This document shows, in pieces, positions 27,180-35,596 of a DNA stretch of 64,000 nt. This DNA comes from Streptosporangium sandarakinum. GTDB taxonomy: Bacteria > Actinomycetota > Actinomycetes > Streptosporangiales > Streptosporangiaceae. Under the pieces are notes generated by a model. It saw only the letters and a program-made list of their open reading frames with translations. It did no database searches and was not told the origin of the DNA. The translations under genes were made by a program, and so were the position numbers. The stretch is from positions 2,604,001-2,668,000 of the forward strand of contig NZ_JACCCO010000001.1 of NCBI RefSeq assembly GCF_013409935.1, given 5' to 3'. Each line of letters opens with the position of its first letter. Within the stretch, counting starts at the first letter, position 1.

Positions 27180-28946
27180 TCAGGAGGGGCGGTTCAGCAC
27201 GATGTATCCGTCGCGGTCGTAGACCTTGCGGTAGCCGTTCACCAGGGCCTCGTCCACCCGGCGCCGCTGCGAGTCGAAGTCGCCGAACGGGTAGCTCCAC
27301 CGCGCCACGTCGGCCACCACCCAGGGCGCGTTGTGGCTCTGCGGCCCCCACAGCAGCACGGTCGTCCGCGCGGTGAGCGCGGGGCCGACGCTGTTGACCG
27401 CCTCGACGACCACGCCGTCCGGGACCGCGGCGACCGCCTCGCGGGCCGCGGCGACGTGCGGCTCGCCCTCGTAGAAGGACGATTCGACGAGGTTGCCCAG
27501 GGCGAATTTCGGGACGAGCGTGAGGCCGATCACGAGGATCGCGACCGCCCAGTGCGGCACCGGGTCCCACCGGACGCGCCGGTTCACCGGATCGTCCACG
27601 GACCGGTTCCCCGGGGACGTCCCTTCTTCGGGCGAACCGGCTTCGGATCGTCCGGCCTCCGGCCGCCCGGTGTCCGTCCGCCCGGCTTCGGGCGGCTCGC
27701 CTTCGGGCCGCTCGGCCGCCTCTTCTACCCCGGCCCGCCTCCCCCGGCGGGCCGCGAGCCGGCCCCGCAGCCGGTGGACGCCGTCCGCCCCGGCGCAGAA
27801 CAGGATCGCGACGACGAAGGCGTTGTACTGGAAGTCCGCCCCCCACCACTGCGGCCGGTCGGACAGGAACCGCTCCACCACGAGCGGGACCGCCACCAGG
27901 GTCAGCGGCGAGGCCAGCGCGGTCAGCAGCACCGGCCACAGCAGGAACGCCAGGGTGTCGACCTTGACCTCGGGGCTGACCATCTGCCACAGCGCCCCCG
28001 CCGGGTCGCGGGCGACGGCCAGCACGACCTCCCCCAGGCTCGTGCCCCAGGCGCCGTAGGCCCAGTGGAACCCCGCCGGGGGCGACCCGGCCATCGGCAT
28101 CAGTACGCCGCGGATCATCACCAGCGCGCCCAGCGAGAAGAAGACGAACGCGGCCCCTTCGAGTCGCCGCCGGGTGAGGAAGAGGTACACCCCGAACCCC
28201 GCGACGAGCAGCCCCATGTCCTCCTTGACCAGCAGCAGGCCGGCGGCGGCCGCCACACCCCAGGCCGGACGGCCGGCGTCGAACCGCTCGATCATGATCG
28301 CGCTGAGCAGCGGGACGAAGGCCGCCTCGTGGAAGTCGAACCCGGCGGCCTGCGCGACCGGCCACGACACCAGGTAGGCGGCCGCCACCAGGTGGGCCGG
28401 GACCGCCCCCAGGCGGCGCTCGGCGTAACGCCGGATCGGGATCGCGGCCAGCGCGAGCAGCACCGCCTGGGCGACCAGGAGCGTCCGCGGGTCGTCGTAC
28501 AGCCAGTACAGCGGCGCCAGGACCGCGAGGATCGGCGAGAAGTGGTCGCCGAGCTGGAGGAAGTCCATGCCCATGCCGTAGGACATGCCGACCGACGGCA
28601 CGGCGGGCGGCCCGAAACGCGCGTAGCCGCGCACCGCCTGGTCGAAGATGACCAGGTCGAAGACGCTCGCCTTGAAGGTGGCGAACTTGACCAGGCTCAA
28701 CGTCGAGTAGGCCGTCGCCGCCAGGGCCATCAGGGCGCCCAGGATCAGGCCGTGCCGCCGCCGGCGCGCGAAGTCCGCGACGGACTCCACGGCGGTCTTC
28801 ACGGCCGCGGTCTTCGCGGCGGGCTCCCCGGCGGTTTCCGCGTCCGCGGCCCTCTCGGCGGCACCGGGTCGCGGGGCCCCGGGGAACCGGGCGGCGGAGA
28901 CGACCGGGCGCGGGGGCCGCCGGGCGGCCGGGAAGGCAGGGCTCAT
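27180..28946 (-). CDS. DUF2079 polytopic membrane protein
   Basis: A 588-residue integral membrane protein of the DUF2079 family. After an N-terminal cytoplasmic tail of about 65 residues come many hydrophobic helices with the family blocks VFDLVIFDQAVRGYARFG, LQLGDHFSPILAVLAPLYWL, AAGFDFHEAAFVPLLSAI and WWGADFQYNAFVVAILFCAG. A charged loop of about 70 residues rich in Glu/Gly/Arg precedes the last helix and an extracytoplasmic tail. The DHFSP motif and topology recall GT-C glycosyltransferases; that resemblance is an inference. Its ATG overlaps the sortase stop in ATGA, so it is translationally coupled to the sortase/surface-protein operon. Confidence 0.85.
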   Translation of the reverse strand: MSPAFPAARRPPRPVVSAARFPGAPRPGAAERAADAETAGEPAAKTAAVKTAVESVADFARRRRHGLILGALMALAATAYSTLSLVKFATFKASVFDLVIFDQAVRGYARFGPPAVPSVGMSYGMGMDFLQLGDHFSPILAVLAPLYWLYDDPRTLLVAQAVLLALAAIPIRRYAERRLGAVPAHLVAAAYLVSWPVAQAAGFDFHEAAFVPLLSAIMIERFDAGRPAWGVAAAAGLLLVKEDMGLLVAGFGVYLFLTRRRLEGAAFVFFSLGALVMIRGVLMPMAGSPPAGFHWAYGAWGTSLGEVVLAVARDPAGALWQMVSPEVKVDTLAFLLWPVLLTALASPLTLVAVPLVVERFLSDRPQWWGADFQYNAFVVAILFCAGADGVHRLRGRLAARRGRRAGVEEAAERPEGEPPEAGRTDTGRPEAGRSEAGSPEEGTSPGNRSVDDPVNRRVRWDPVPHWAVAILVIGLTLVPKFALGNLVESSFYEGEPHVAAAREAVAAVPDGVVVEAVNSVGPALTARTTVLLWGPQSHNAPWVVADVARWSYPFGDFDSQRRRVDEALVNGYRKVYDRDGYIVLNRPS

Positions 28947-29788
28947 TCTCGCCGCGTTCCCGTCATCGTCGCGTAGACGATGACGTTGTCGGTGTAGTGG
29001 CCGGTGTTGCGGTCGTAGGTGCCGCCGCAGGTGATCAGATGGAGCTGGGCGTCACGCGACCGGCCGTACACCCGCTGGGTCGGGAACACCGACTTCTCCG
29101 CCTGTTCGAGCCCGCCCACGGTGAACATCGCGATCACGCCGTCCTTGCGGTGCACCTCGATGAGGTCGCCGTTGCGGATCTCGTCGAGGCGGCTGAAGAC
29201 CGCGCTGCCGGACCGGGTGTCCTTGTGCCCCAGCATGATCGCCGGTCCGGCCTCCCCCGCGGTGGGCCCGGAGCGGTACCAGCCGACGAGGTTCGGCTTG
29301 CCGATCGGCGGCACCTCGATCGCGCCCTGCCGGTCCAGCCCGACGGACCTGATCGGCGCGTTGACGCCGAGCTTCGGGATGACCACGCGGACCGGCGTCG
29401 AGGGCTGCATCGGGGGCGCGGGCGGCAGGGCCGGCGTGGGCGGCGGCGCGGTCGGGGGCGCCTGGAAGTAGGGGCCGGCGCTCGCGTTCACCTGGCTGCG
29501 CGGCGGCAGCGCGGTGCGCCGGTCGGCCAGGCCGTACTCCTCGGGTCTGGCCAGCATGAGCAGCAGGCCCACCAGCACGGTGACCACCCCGGCGATGCCC
29601 GCCAGGATGAGCACCGACCGGAGCATCCTCCCGCCGTCGTCGGTCCGGCCACCGGGCCACCGCCCGTCGTACGGCGGGCCGTACCCCTCGTGCGGCGGGT
29701 ACGGCGGGCCGGCCGGTCGCCCCGGGTACGGCGGCACCGGTCCGCGGGGGCGCATCGGCGGGCGGTCTGGCGGCGTCGGGAGCGTCAC
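28943..29788 (-). CDS. Class F sortase (first locus)
   Basis: A 281-residue membrane-bound transpeptidase that attaches surface proteins to the cell wall. It has a Pro/Gly/Tyr-rich cytoplasmic tail, one membrane helix (LRSVLILAGIAGVVTVLVGL), a Pro-rich linker and the sortase barrel. Catalytic His is in AIMLGHKDTRSG and Cys in LHLITCGGTYDRNTGHYTDN, a block typical of actinobacterial class F enzymes. I cannot assign the catalytic Arg with certainty. The GTG start is 13 bases after the stop of the Thr/Pro-rich surface protein, and its stop overlaps the DUF2079 start. The surface protein just upstream is the obvious substrate. Confidence 0.9.
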   Translation of the reverse strand: MTLPTPPDRPPMRPRGPVPPYPGRPAGPPYPPHEGYGPPYDGRWPGGRTDDGGRMLRSVLILAGIAGVVTVLVGLLLMLARPEEYGLADRRTALPPRSQVNASAGPYFQAPPTAPPPTPALPPAPPMQPSTPVRVVIPKLGVNAPIRSVGLDRQGAIEVPPIGKPNLVGWYRSGPTAGEAGPAIMLGHKDTRSGSAVFSRLDEIRNGDLIEVHRKDGVIAMFTVGGLEQAEKSVFPTQRVYGRSRDAQLHLITCGGTYDRNTGHYTDNVIVYATMTGTRRE

Positions 29789-29801
29789 CGGGTCACCCCG
29801 G

Positions 29802-30707
29802 TCAGCCCCTGGTCGCCGTGCGGCGGCGCAGCATCAGGCCGCCCGCGGCGGCGCCCGCCACCATCAGCACACCGCCGAACATGATCACACGGGCGTCCGG
29901 CCCGGCCTCGCCGCCGCCGCCGGTGGAGGCGCCTCCGCCGGGGGTCTTCTCGATCTGCTCGTCCTCGTCGTCGTCCCCGGCGGTGCGGGTCGTGGTGATG
30001 GTGACCACCGGGTCCGGGGTCTCGGTGGCCGTGTCGGTCGGGGTGGGGGTGGGGGTGGACGTGCCGGTGGGCGTCGAGGTGGGCATGCCGGTGCCGGTGC
30101 TCGTCGCCTGGACGGTCACCAGGACCGCGGCGCCGGTGGCCGAGGTCTGGTCGACGACGCAGTCGTACAGCTCGTTCTCCGTGCCCGTGCCGGTGGCCGG
30201 GACATGGAGGAGGGTGAAGGAGTCGGGGCGGACCGCGAAGACACCGGTCGCGGTCGGCATCACCGTGACCAGCATGGTCGGGAACGACGTGATCGACCCG
30301 CCGGAGGCCACCGCCCCGGAGGTGGTCGTGGCCTGGACCGATGGCGTCGCCACGGGGGACGGCAGCGGCGAGCCGGTGACGACCACGTCGGCGTCGACGG
30401 CGATCCGGTCGCCCGCGCCGAACGCCGTGGGGGCGGCCAGGGCCGGCGCCGGCGAGCCGATCTTCAAGGTGACCACGGCGGTGGAGCTGGGCGTGGGCGC
30501 CGTGGCCGGGCCGGCCAGCTCCACCTGGAAGGTGTGGGTGGCCGAGGCGCCGCCGCCCGTGAGCGCGGTGCAGGTGTAGGTGACCGGTTTCGGCGTGGCG
30601 ACCAGGGAGGCGATGGCGGGGACGGCGCCGAAGAGGACGCCCGCGCCCGCCACCGCGATCGCGGTCATCTTGGCCGCGACGCGGCGCCGCGTCCTGGACT
30701 CCAGCAC
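29802..30707 (-). CDS. Exported surface protein with C-terminal sorting-like tail (first locus)
   Basis: About 301 residues: an N-terminal signal sequence (AAKMTAIAVAGAGVLFGAVP, then AIA), two cysteines (YTCTA and YDCVV) that may pair, a domain of about 180 residues rich in Thr/Val/Ala, then a Thr/Pro/Ser stretch (TSTPTPTPTDTATETPDP) of wall-spanning type. The end has TPGGGASTGGGGEAG, a hydrophobic helix (VIMFGGVLMVAGAAAGGLML) and RRR, the layout of sortase substrates without a classical LPxTG. I chose GTG 30707 because GGAG lies 7 bases upstream; longer starts are possible. It is the first gene of the sortase/DUF2079 operon. Confidence 0.82.
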   Translation of the reverse strand: MLESRTRRRVAAKMTAIAVAGAGVLFGAVPAIASLVATPKPVTYTCTALTGGGASATHTFQVELAGPATAPTPSSTAVVTLKIGSPAPALAAPTAFGAGDRIAVDADVVVTGSPLPSPVATPSVQATTTSGAVASGGSITSFPTMLVTVMPTATGVFAVRPDSFTLLHVPATGTGTENELYDCVVDQTSATGAAVLVTVQATSTGTGMPTSTPTGTSTPTPTPTDTATETPDPVVTITTTRTAGDDDEDEQIEKTPGGGASTGGGGEAGPDARVIMFGGVLMVAGAAAGGLMLRRRTATRG

Positions 30708-30948
30708 GGTGCTCTCCGTTCTCTCCACGTGGCCGGTCGGCCACCCGGGGCGGTCGTCCACGATTCCAAACCATGGTCACGGTTCGGCATAGATCCTATG
30801 AACGGTGGCCTAGAGATGCACGCAACTCCACAAAACGGGCACAAATTCCTTCCAGCCCCGTCGTGGCCACCTTCCCCTTGGCCGCGGGGAGGGCCGGGTC
30901 CCACCGCGGCACCGGGAGGAGAGCGCACCCTCCCGGCGTCGCGGGAGG

Positions 30949-32394
30949 TCACCCGGGGTCCCGCCGGCTCCGCCCGGAGTCCCCTCGGTTCCGCCCGGGG
31001 CCCCGCCGGCTCCGCCCGGAATCACGTCGGCTCGCGAGGAACAGGGCGATCAGGAGATACGGCACGGCGGAGAGAGCGAAGATCACACCGTGCCCGGCCA
31101 CCGCCGAGGCGGCGGCGTAACCCCCGTACACCCCGAGGCTGGCCACGTCCGTGGCCAGGCCGGCGACCGACGTCACGGTGGCCCGTGCCGGGCCCGCGAT
31201 GGTGTTCTGCAGCCGTACGTCGGCCAGTACGGTCGCCGTCTGGAAGACGCAGAAGGCCGCCGCTATGGCGAAGAACCCGAGCGCGTTCCCGGCGGCCGCG
31301 CCCGCGCCGAGCGCCACCGCCCCCACGGCGAGGAGCACGGCGAGCCCCCGGCTGGTCAGGCGGCTCCCGGCCGCCGCGAGGAAGCCACCGGCCGCGACCC
31401 CCGCGGAGACGAGGAGCACCAGGAGCGGCACGGTCTCCGTGGCCACCCCGGTGCCGGCCGCGAGGAGGGGGACGTACTCCTCCAGCGCCCCCCACAGGGC
31501 CGCCACCGCGGGCACCAGGAGCAGGGCGCGCCGTACGGCCCGGTCACCGCGCGCCTCCCGCAGGCCCGCGCGCAGCATGCCGAGGTAGGCGCGCGGCGAC
31601 GACGGCTCCGCGTCCTCCCCGGTGCCGTCGTCCCGGTCCTCCGCGTCCCCTCCGGGGCCGCCGTCACGGTCCCGCGCGTCCGACCCGGGCGCACGGTCCC
31701 GGTCCGGCACGTCCAACGCGTCCGGTGCGTCCGGCCCGGAGGCGCGGTCGCGCGCGTCCGGTGCGGGGTCGCCGTCCCGGCCGCCCGTCCCCCGGTGGGA
31801 GCGGCGCGTACGGTGCTCGGGGAAGGCGGCCGCGACGGCCGCGCAGACGAGGCAGACCAGGACGCTGGCCACGCCGACCAGCGAATAGCCGCCCGCGGCG
31901 AACAGCGGGACGGCCAGGGCGGTGGCCGCCATCACGGCGCCGGTGCCGAGCGCGCGGGCCCGGCCCATGATCCCGGCGTAGCGGCCGACGGCGCCCTCGC
32001 GCTCCAGCTCGGTGTAGACCAGCGCCTCCAGCGCTCCCGACTGCAACGCCCCCGCGGTGCCCCAGAGCACGAAGCCCGCGGCGAAGGCGCCGTAGGAGGG
32101 CACCAGGAACCACAGGGCGTAGCCGGCCCCGGCGAGCAGCGGCGCCAGGACGAGGAGCAGCCGGCGGGAGACCGTGTCGGCCCACGCCCCGGATGGGATC
32201 TCCATCACCAGGGAGGTGAGCGACCAGATGGCCAGCAGCGAGGAGATCTCGGCGGTCGACAGACCGGTGTCGGCGAACAGCAGGGCGTAGAGCGGGTAGA
32301 GCAGGGTGAAGTCGTCCAGGAACGTGTACGCGTAAAGTGTGGCGGCCAGCCGCCGCACGCGTGCGTCCGAGGCACGCGGCAAAGTGGTGATCAT
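30949..32394 (-). CDS. MFS transporter
   Basis: A 481-residue major facilitator protein with about 12 membrane helices. N-terminal helices begin at AATLYAYTFLDDFTLLYPLY, with an MFS loop 2-3 signature-like segment MEIPSGAWADTVSRRLLLVL. The central cytoplasmic loop is unusually long (about 80 residues) and made of Asp/Arg/Gly/Pro repeats (DRASGPDAPDALDVPDRD). The C-terminus is a repetitive basic tail (SGRSRRGPGRNRGDSGRSRR). ATG at 32394 with AAGGA upstream. The substrate is unknown; the closest look is to drug- or metabolite-efflux MFS proteins. A separate transcription unit is likely, since wide gaps flank it. Confidence 0.85.
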   Translation of the reverse strand: MITTLPRASDARVRRLAATLYAYTFLDDFTLLYPLYALLFADTGLSTAEISSLLAIWSLTSLVMEIPSGAWADTVSRRLLLVLAPLLAGAGYALWFLVPSYGAFAAGFVLWGTAGALQSGALEALVYTELEREGAVGRYAGIMGRARALGTGAVMAATALAVPLFAAGGYSLVGVASVLVCLVCAAVAAAFPEHRTRRSHRGTGGRDGDPAPDARDRASGPDAPDALDVPDRDRAPGSDARDRDGGPGGDAEDRDDGTGEDAEPSSPRAYLGMLRAGLREARGDRAVRRALLLVPAVAALWGALEEYVPLLAAGTGVATETVPLLVLLVSAGVAAGGFLAAAGSRLTSRGLAVLLAVGAVALGAGAAAGNALGFFAIAAAFCVFQTATVLADVRLQNTIAGPARATVTSVAGLATDVASLGVYGGYAAASAVAGHGVIFALSAVPYLLIALFLASRRDSGRSRRGPGRNRGDSGRSRRDPG

Positions 32395-32501
32395 GAGGTC
32401 CTTCTCACGGGGATGCTTCGCGGACGGGATGCTCGGCATCCCCGGCGGTCCGCGGCAGCGTGCCCCGCTCAGGCCTCAGGTCGTGAATCATTGTCGCCAG
32501 G

Positions 32502-33857
32502 TCATGCCGTGATGGTATCCACCCGTCTTCGGAGTGATCCACCCCTTTTCAGCGGGTCCTCATCGGCCCGCGTCCCGGAGGCCCCCGCCCCGGTGACCCG
32601 GATCCTCACGTCGCGCGTCACGGCGGCCCCGGCGGCCCGTGTCGCGCCGCCATCGGCGCCGGTCGGCCGGACCGCCGCCGGGTGCGCCGCCCGCACCAGG
32701 TCCAGCCCGGCACGGGCGACGCCCGGATCGTCGGCGAAGATCCCGTCCACCCCGAGCCGGCACAGTCGGCCCAGCCAGCCGGCCGTGTCACCCGGGAGGC
32801 TCCGGTAGCGCGGGTCCCGGCGGTCGCCCCGGCGGTACTCGGCCGGGAGCCGGCCGTTCTGCGCGCGGACCGTCGACACGTGCACCAGCAGCCCCGCGGC
32901 GTGGGCGTCCGCGACGAGCGAGGTGGACGGCAGCGACCTGCCGTGCGGCCCGCGGGGGACGATCCGCCGGGTGACCACCCCGACGCCGTCGGCGTACCGG
33001 GCGATCTCCCGCAGGCCCGCCGGGGTGACCATGTCGTCGTAGGTGCGCGGGTCCCCGGCGGCCACCAGGTCGTACGGCGCGCCGGCGTCGGCGATGAACT
33101 GGATCAGCCGCAGATGCGTCATGGCGTGGAGCTTCTTCAGGTTGCCGGTCTCGAAGGACTGGATGAACACCGGGTCGGTCGCGTCGTCCCAGCCGTACCG
33201 GGCGAGGGTGGCCAGCAGCGGCTCCTCCAGCGGCAGCCCGATCGAGGCGAAGTAGGAGGGGATCTTGGTCTCGATGTGCAGCCCGGCGCCGCGCCGTTGC
33301 GCGAGCTGGACGATCTCGTCCAGGGTCGGGATCCGGTCCAGGCCGTCGTAGGCGGCGCTGCCGGGCCGCTGGCCGGGGCAGCGTTCCCGGGCGCGCAGGG
33401 TGCGCAGCTCGGCGAGGGTGAAGTCCTCGGTGAACCAGCCGGTCCTCGGGCGGCCGTTGACCACCTTGGTGGTCCGCCGGGCGGCGAACTCCGGGTGGAG
33501 GGCCACGTCCGTGGTCTGCGACAGCTCGTTCTCGTGCCGGGCCACCAGCACGTGGTCCCTGGTCGAGACCAGGTCGCACTCGATGTAGTCGGCGCCCGTC
33601 CCGATGGCGAGGTCGTAGGCGAGGAGGGTGTGCTCGGGCCGCAGCGCGCTGGCGCCGCGGTGCGCGATGACGATCGGCTTCCTGTCCGCGCACGCGCTCC
33701 GCCCCGGTCCGGGCACCAGCGCCGGTCCGGGCACCAGTGCCGGGGCCGGGGCGGTGACGGGTGGCCGGTCGGCCGCCGGGTGCGCGCCGTACAGGGCGGC
33801 GAACGCGGTTCCGCCCGCGAGCACGGCCAGCAGACCGCCGCGCGTTCTGCTCGGCAT
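32502..33857 (-). CDS. Exported glycerophosphodiester phosphodiesterase (copy A)
   Basis: A 451-residue GlpQ-type enzyme that hydrolyses glycerophosphodiesters to glycerol 3-phosphate and an alcohol. A signal-like N-terminus (RGGLLAVLAGGTAFAALYGA) is followed by a Pro-rich linker and the TIM barrel: IVIAHRGASALRPEHTLLAY (catalytic His, metal Glu), ADYIECDLVSTRDHVLVARH, GLHIETKIPSYFAS and GVDGIFADDPGVAR. A basic tail of about 60 residues follows the barrel. ATG at 33857 with GGGTGCC upstream. It lies 101 bases downstream of a near-identical copy. The gap has an AT-rich stretch (near 33890-33903) that may be its own promoter. Confidence 0.92.
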   Translation of the reverse strand: MPSRTRGGLLAVLAGGTAFAALYGAHPAADRPPVTAPAPALVPGPALVPGPGRSACADRKPIVIAHRGASALRPEHTLLAYDLAIGTGADYIECDLVSTRDHVLVARHENELSQTTDVALHPEFAARRTTKVVNGRPRTGWFTEDFTLAELRTLRARERCPGQRPGSAAYDGLDRIPTLDEIVQLAQRRGAGLHIETKIPSYFASIGLPLEEPLLATLARYGWDDATDPVFIQSFETGNLKKLHAMTHLRLIQFIADAGAPYDLVAAGDPRTYDDMVTPAGLREIARYADGVGVVTRRIVPRGPHGRSLPSTSLVADAHAAGLLVHVSTVRAQNGRLPAEYRRGDRRDPRYRSLPGDTAGWLGRLCRLGVDGIFADDPGVARAGLDLVRAAHPAAVRPTGADGGATRAAGAAVTRDVRIRVTGAGASGTRADEDPLKRGGSLRRRVDTITA

Positions 33858-33958
33858 CCGGCACCCCCACTCAACGGCGGGGGACAGATCGATATATCCC
33901 TATATACCCGGACCGGCTCGGCGAATAACGAGCAATCCGGTCACCGGCCCCCCGCCGG

Positions 33959-35452
33959 TCACACGCGTGGGAACAGGCGGTCCCGCGCGGCGCGGGCGAC
34001 GCCCGGGTCGTCGGCGAAGACCCCGTCCACCTTGAGGCCGTACAGCCGGTCCAGCCAGCCGGCCACGTCACCGGCGGCGCCCCGGTACCCCCTGACGGCG
34101 GGGTCGCCCAGGCGGTAGTCGGCCGGGAGCCGGCCGTTCTGCGCGCGGACCGTCGACACGTGCACCAGCAGCCCGGCGGCATGGGCGTCGTCGACGAGCG
34201 AGGTCGGCGGCCCCAGCCTCCCGTCGGGGGCGCGCGGCACGATCCGCCGGGTGTTCACGCCGATGCCGTCGGCGTAACCGGCGATCTCCCGCAGCCCCTC
34301 CGGGGTGACCATGTCGTCGTAGGTCCGCGTGTCACCGGCCGCCACCAGGTCGAACGGCGCCCTCCTGCCGCCGATGAACTGGATCAGTCGCAGATGCGTC
34401 ATGGCGCCGAGCTTCTTCAGATTGCCGGTCTCGAAGGACTCGATGAACACCGGGTCCGCCGCGTCATCCCAGCCGTACCGGCTGAAGGTGGCCAGCATCG
34501 GCTCCTCCAGCGGCAGCCCGATCGAGGCGAAGTAACTCGGGAACTTGGTCTCGGCGTAGACGCCGACGCCGCGCCGCTGCGCGAGCCGGACGATCTCGTC
34601 CAGGGTCGGGATCGCCGCCCTGCCGTCGTAGACGGAACCGCCCCGCCGACCCGGGTGCCGCTCCCTGGCGCGCAGGGTGCGCAGCTCGGCGAGGGTGAAG
34701 TCCTCGGTGAACCAGCCGGTACGGCGGACACCGTTGATCACCTTGGTGGTCCGCCGGGCGGCGAACTCCGGGTGGAGGGCCACATCCGTGGTCTGCGACA
34801 GCTCGTTCTCGTGCCGGGCCACCAGCACATGGTCCTTGGTCGAGACCAGGTCCGGCTCTATGTAGTCGGCCCCCGAGCGGACGGCGAGGTTGTAGGCGAG
34901 GAGGGTGTGCTCGGGCCGCAGCGCGCTGGCGCCGCGGTGCGCGATGACGATCGGCGCCCTGCCATGGCGCTCGGCCCCGCCGGCCACGCCGCCGGGGTAC
35001 TCGGCCCGGTACGCCACCGGACGCATGGTCCGGCCGTCCAGCAGACCCAGACGCCAGTCGGCGGCGGAGCTCACCCGGTGTTCGCTCGTCGATCTCGTGC
35101 TGCTCTCGCCGCCCGAGTTGCGGTACTCGTCGGAGTCCCGGTACGTCGCGGGACGCCCGTTGCCCTGCCGGGCGTGGCGGCCCGCCTCCGTCTGCGCCCG
35201 CCGTACGGCCCCCTGCCGCGGGTGCCAGCCCGTCCTCGGCCTCGTGCGCCAACCGCCCGGTGACTTGCCGTGCCGGTCGAACAGCGACTTGCCGTGCCGG
35301 TCGAACAGCGACTTCACGTGGTGCCGGTCGCCACCCGGCCTGCCGTGCCGTCCGCCCGCGTTCTGGTGGTTCAGCGCTCCGACCGCCGCCACTGCGATGA
35401 GAAGGGCCGCCGCTCCGGCCCGGACAGTGCTCACCAGCGTCACTCCCGCCAC
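33959..35452 (-). CDS. Exported glycerophosphodiester phosphodiesterase (copy B)
   Basis: A 497-residue paralog of the downstream gene with long identical stretches in the barrel (IVIAHRGASALRPEHTLLAY, ARHENELSQTTDVALHPEFA, PEEYR-like variants of later blocks). Metal and catalytic residues are kept, but ECD at the second metal site reads EPD here, so one conserved Cys is lost. An N-terminal hydrophobic helix (GAAALLIAVAAVGAL) is followed by about 130 extra, very basic residues with a perfect KSLFDRHG repeat. GTG at 35452 is the most distal start; a GTG three codons in is possible. Whether the basic extension binds the wall or anionic polymers is speculation. Confidence 0.9.
   Translation of the reverse strand: MAGVTLVSTVRAGAAALLIAVAAVGALNHQNAGGRHGRPGGDRHHVKSLFDRHGKSLFDRHGKSPGGWRTRPRTGWHPRQGAVRRAQTEAGRHARQGNGRPATYRDSDEYRNSGGESSTRSTSEHRVSSAADWRLGLLDGRTMRPVAYRAEYPGGVAGGAERHGRAPIVIAHRGASALRPEHTLLAYNLAVRSGADYIEPDLVSTKDHVLVARHENELSQTTDVALHPEFAARRTTKVINGVRRTGWFTEDFTLAELRTLRARERHPGRRGGSVYDGRAAIPTLDEIVRLAQRRGVGVYAETKFPSYFASIGLPLEEPMLATFSRYGWDDAADPVFIESFETGNLKKLGAMTHLRLIQFIGGRRAPFDLVAAGDTRTYDDMVTPEGLREIAGYADGIGVNTRRIVPRAPDGRLGPPTSLVDDAHAAGLLVHVSTVRAQNGRLPADYRLGDPAVRGYRGAAGDVAGWLDRLYGLKVDGVFADDPGVARAARDRLFPRV
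35262..35314 (-). repeat. 24-bp in-frame repeats in phosphodiesterase copy B
   Basis: The 24-base unit starting gacttgccgtgccggtcgaa begins at 35262 and 35286 with a partial third copy at 35310. It encodes KSLFDRHG repeated twice plus KS in the basic N-terminal extension. Copy A lacks this segment. Confidence 0.95.
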
Positions 35453-35596
35453 TCGTTCTCACGGGGGGAGACTGGTGTGGATCTACCCGTTCCGGCCGAA
35501 CGGCTAACAGCCGGAACCTGCGCCGAAGACCCGCGCGACCGGCCCGGATCCGGGATCGCCGGGAGGCCGGTGTGCTCCCGGAACACCGGACGCGGC

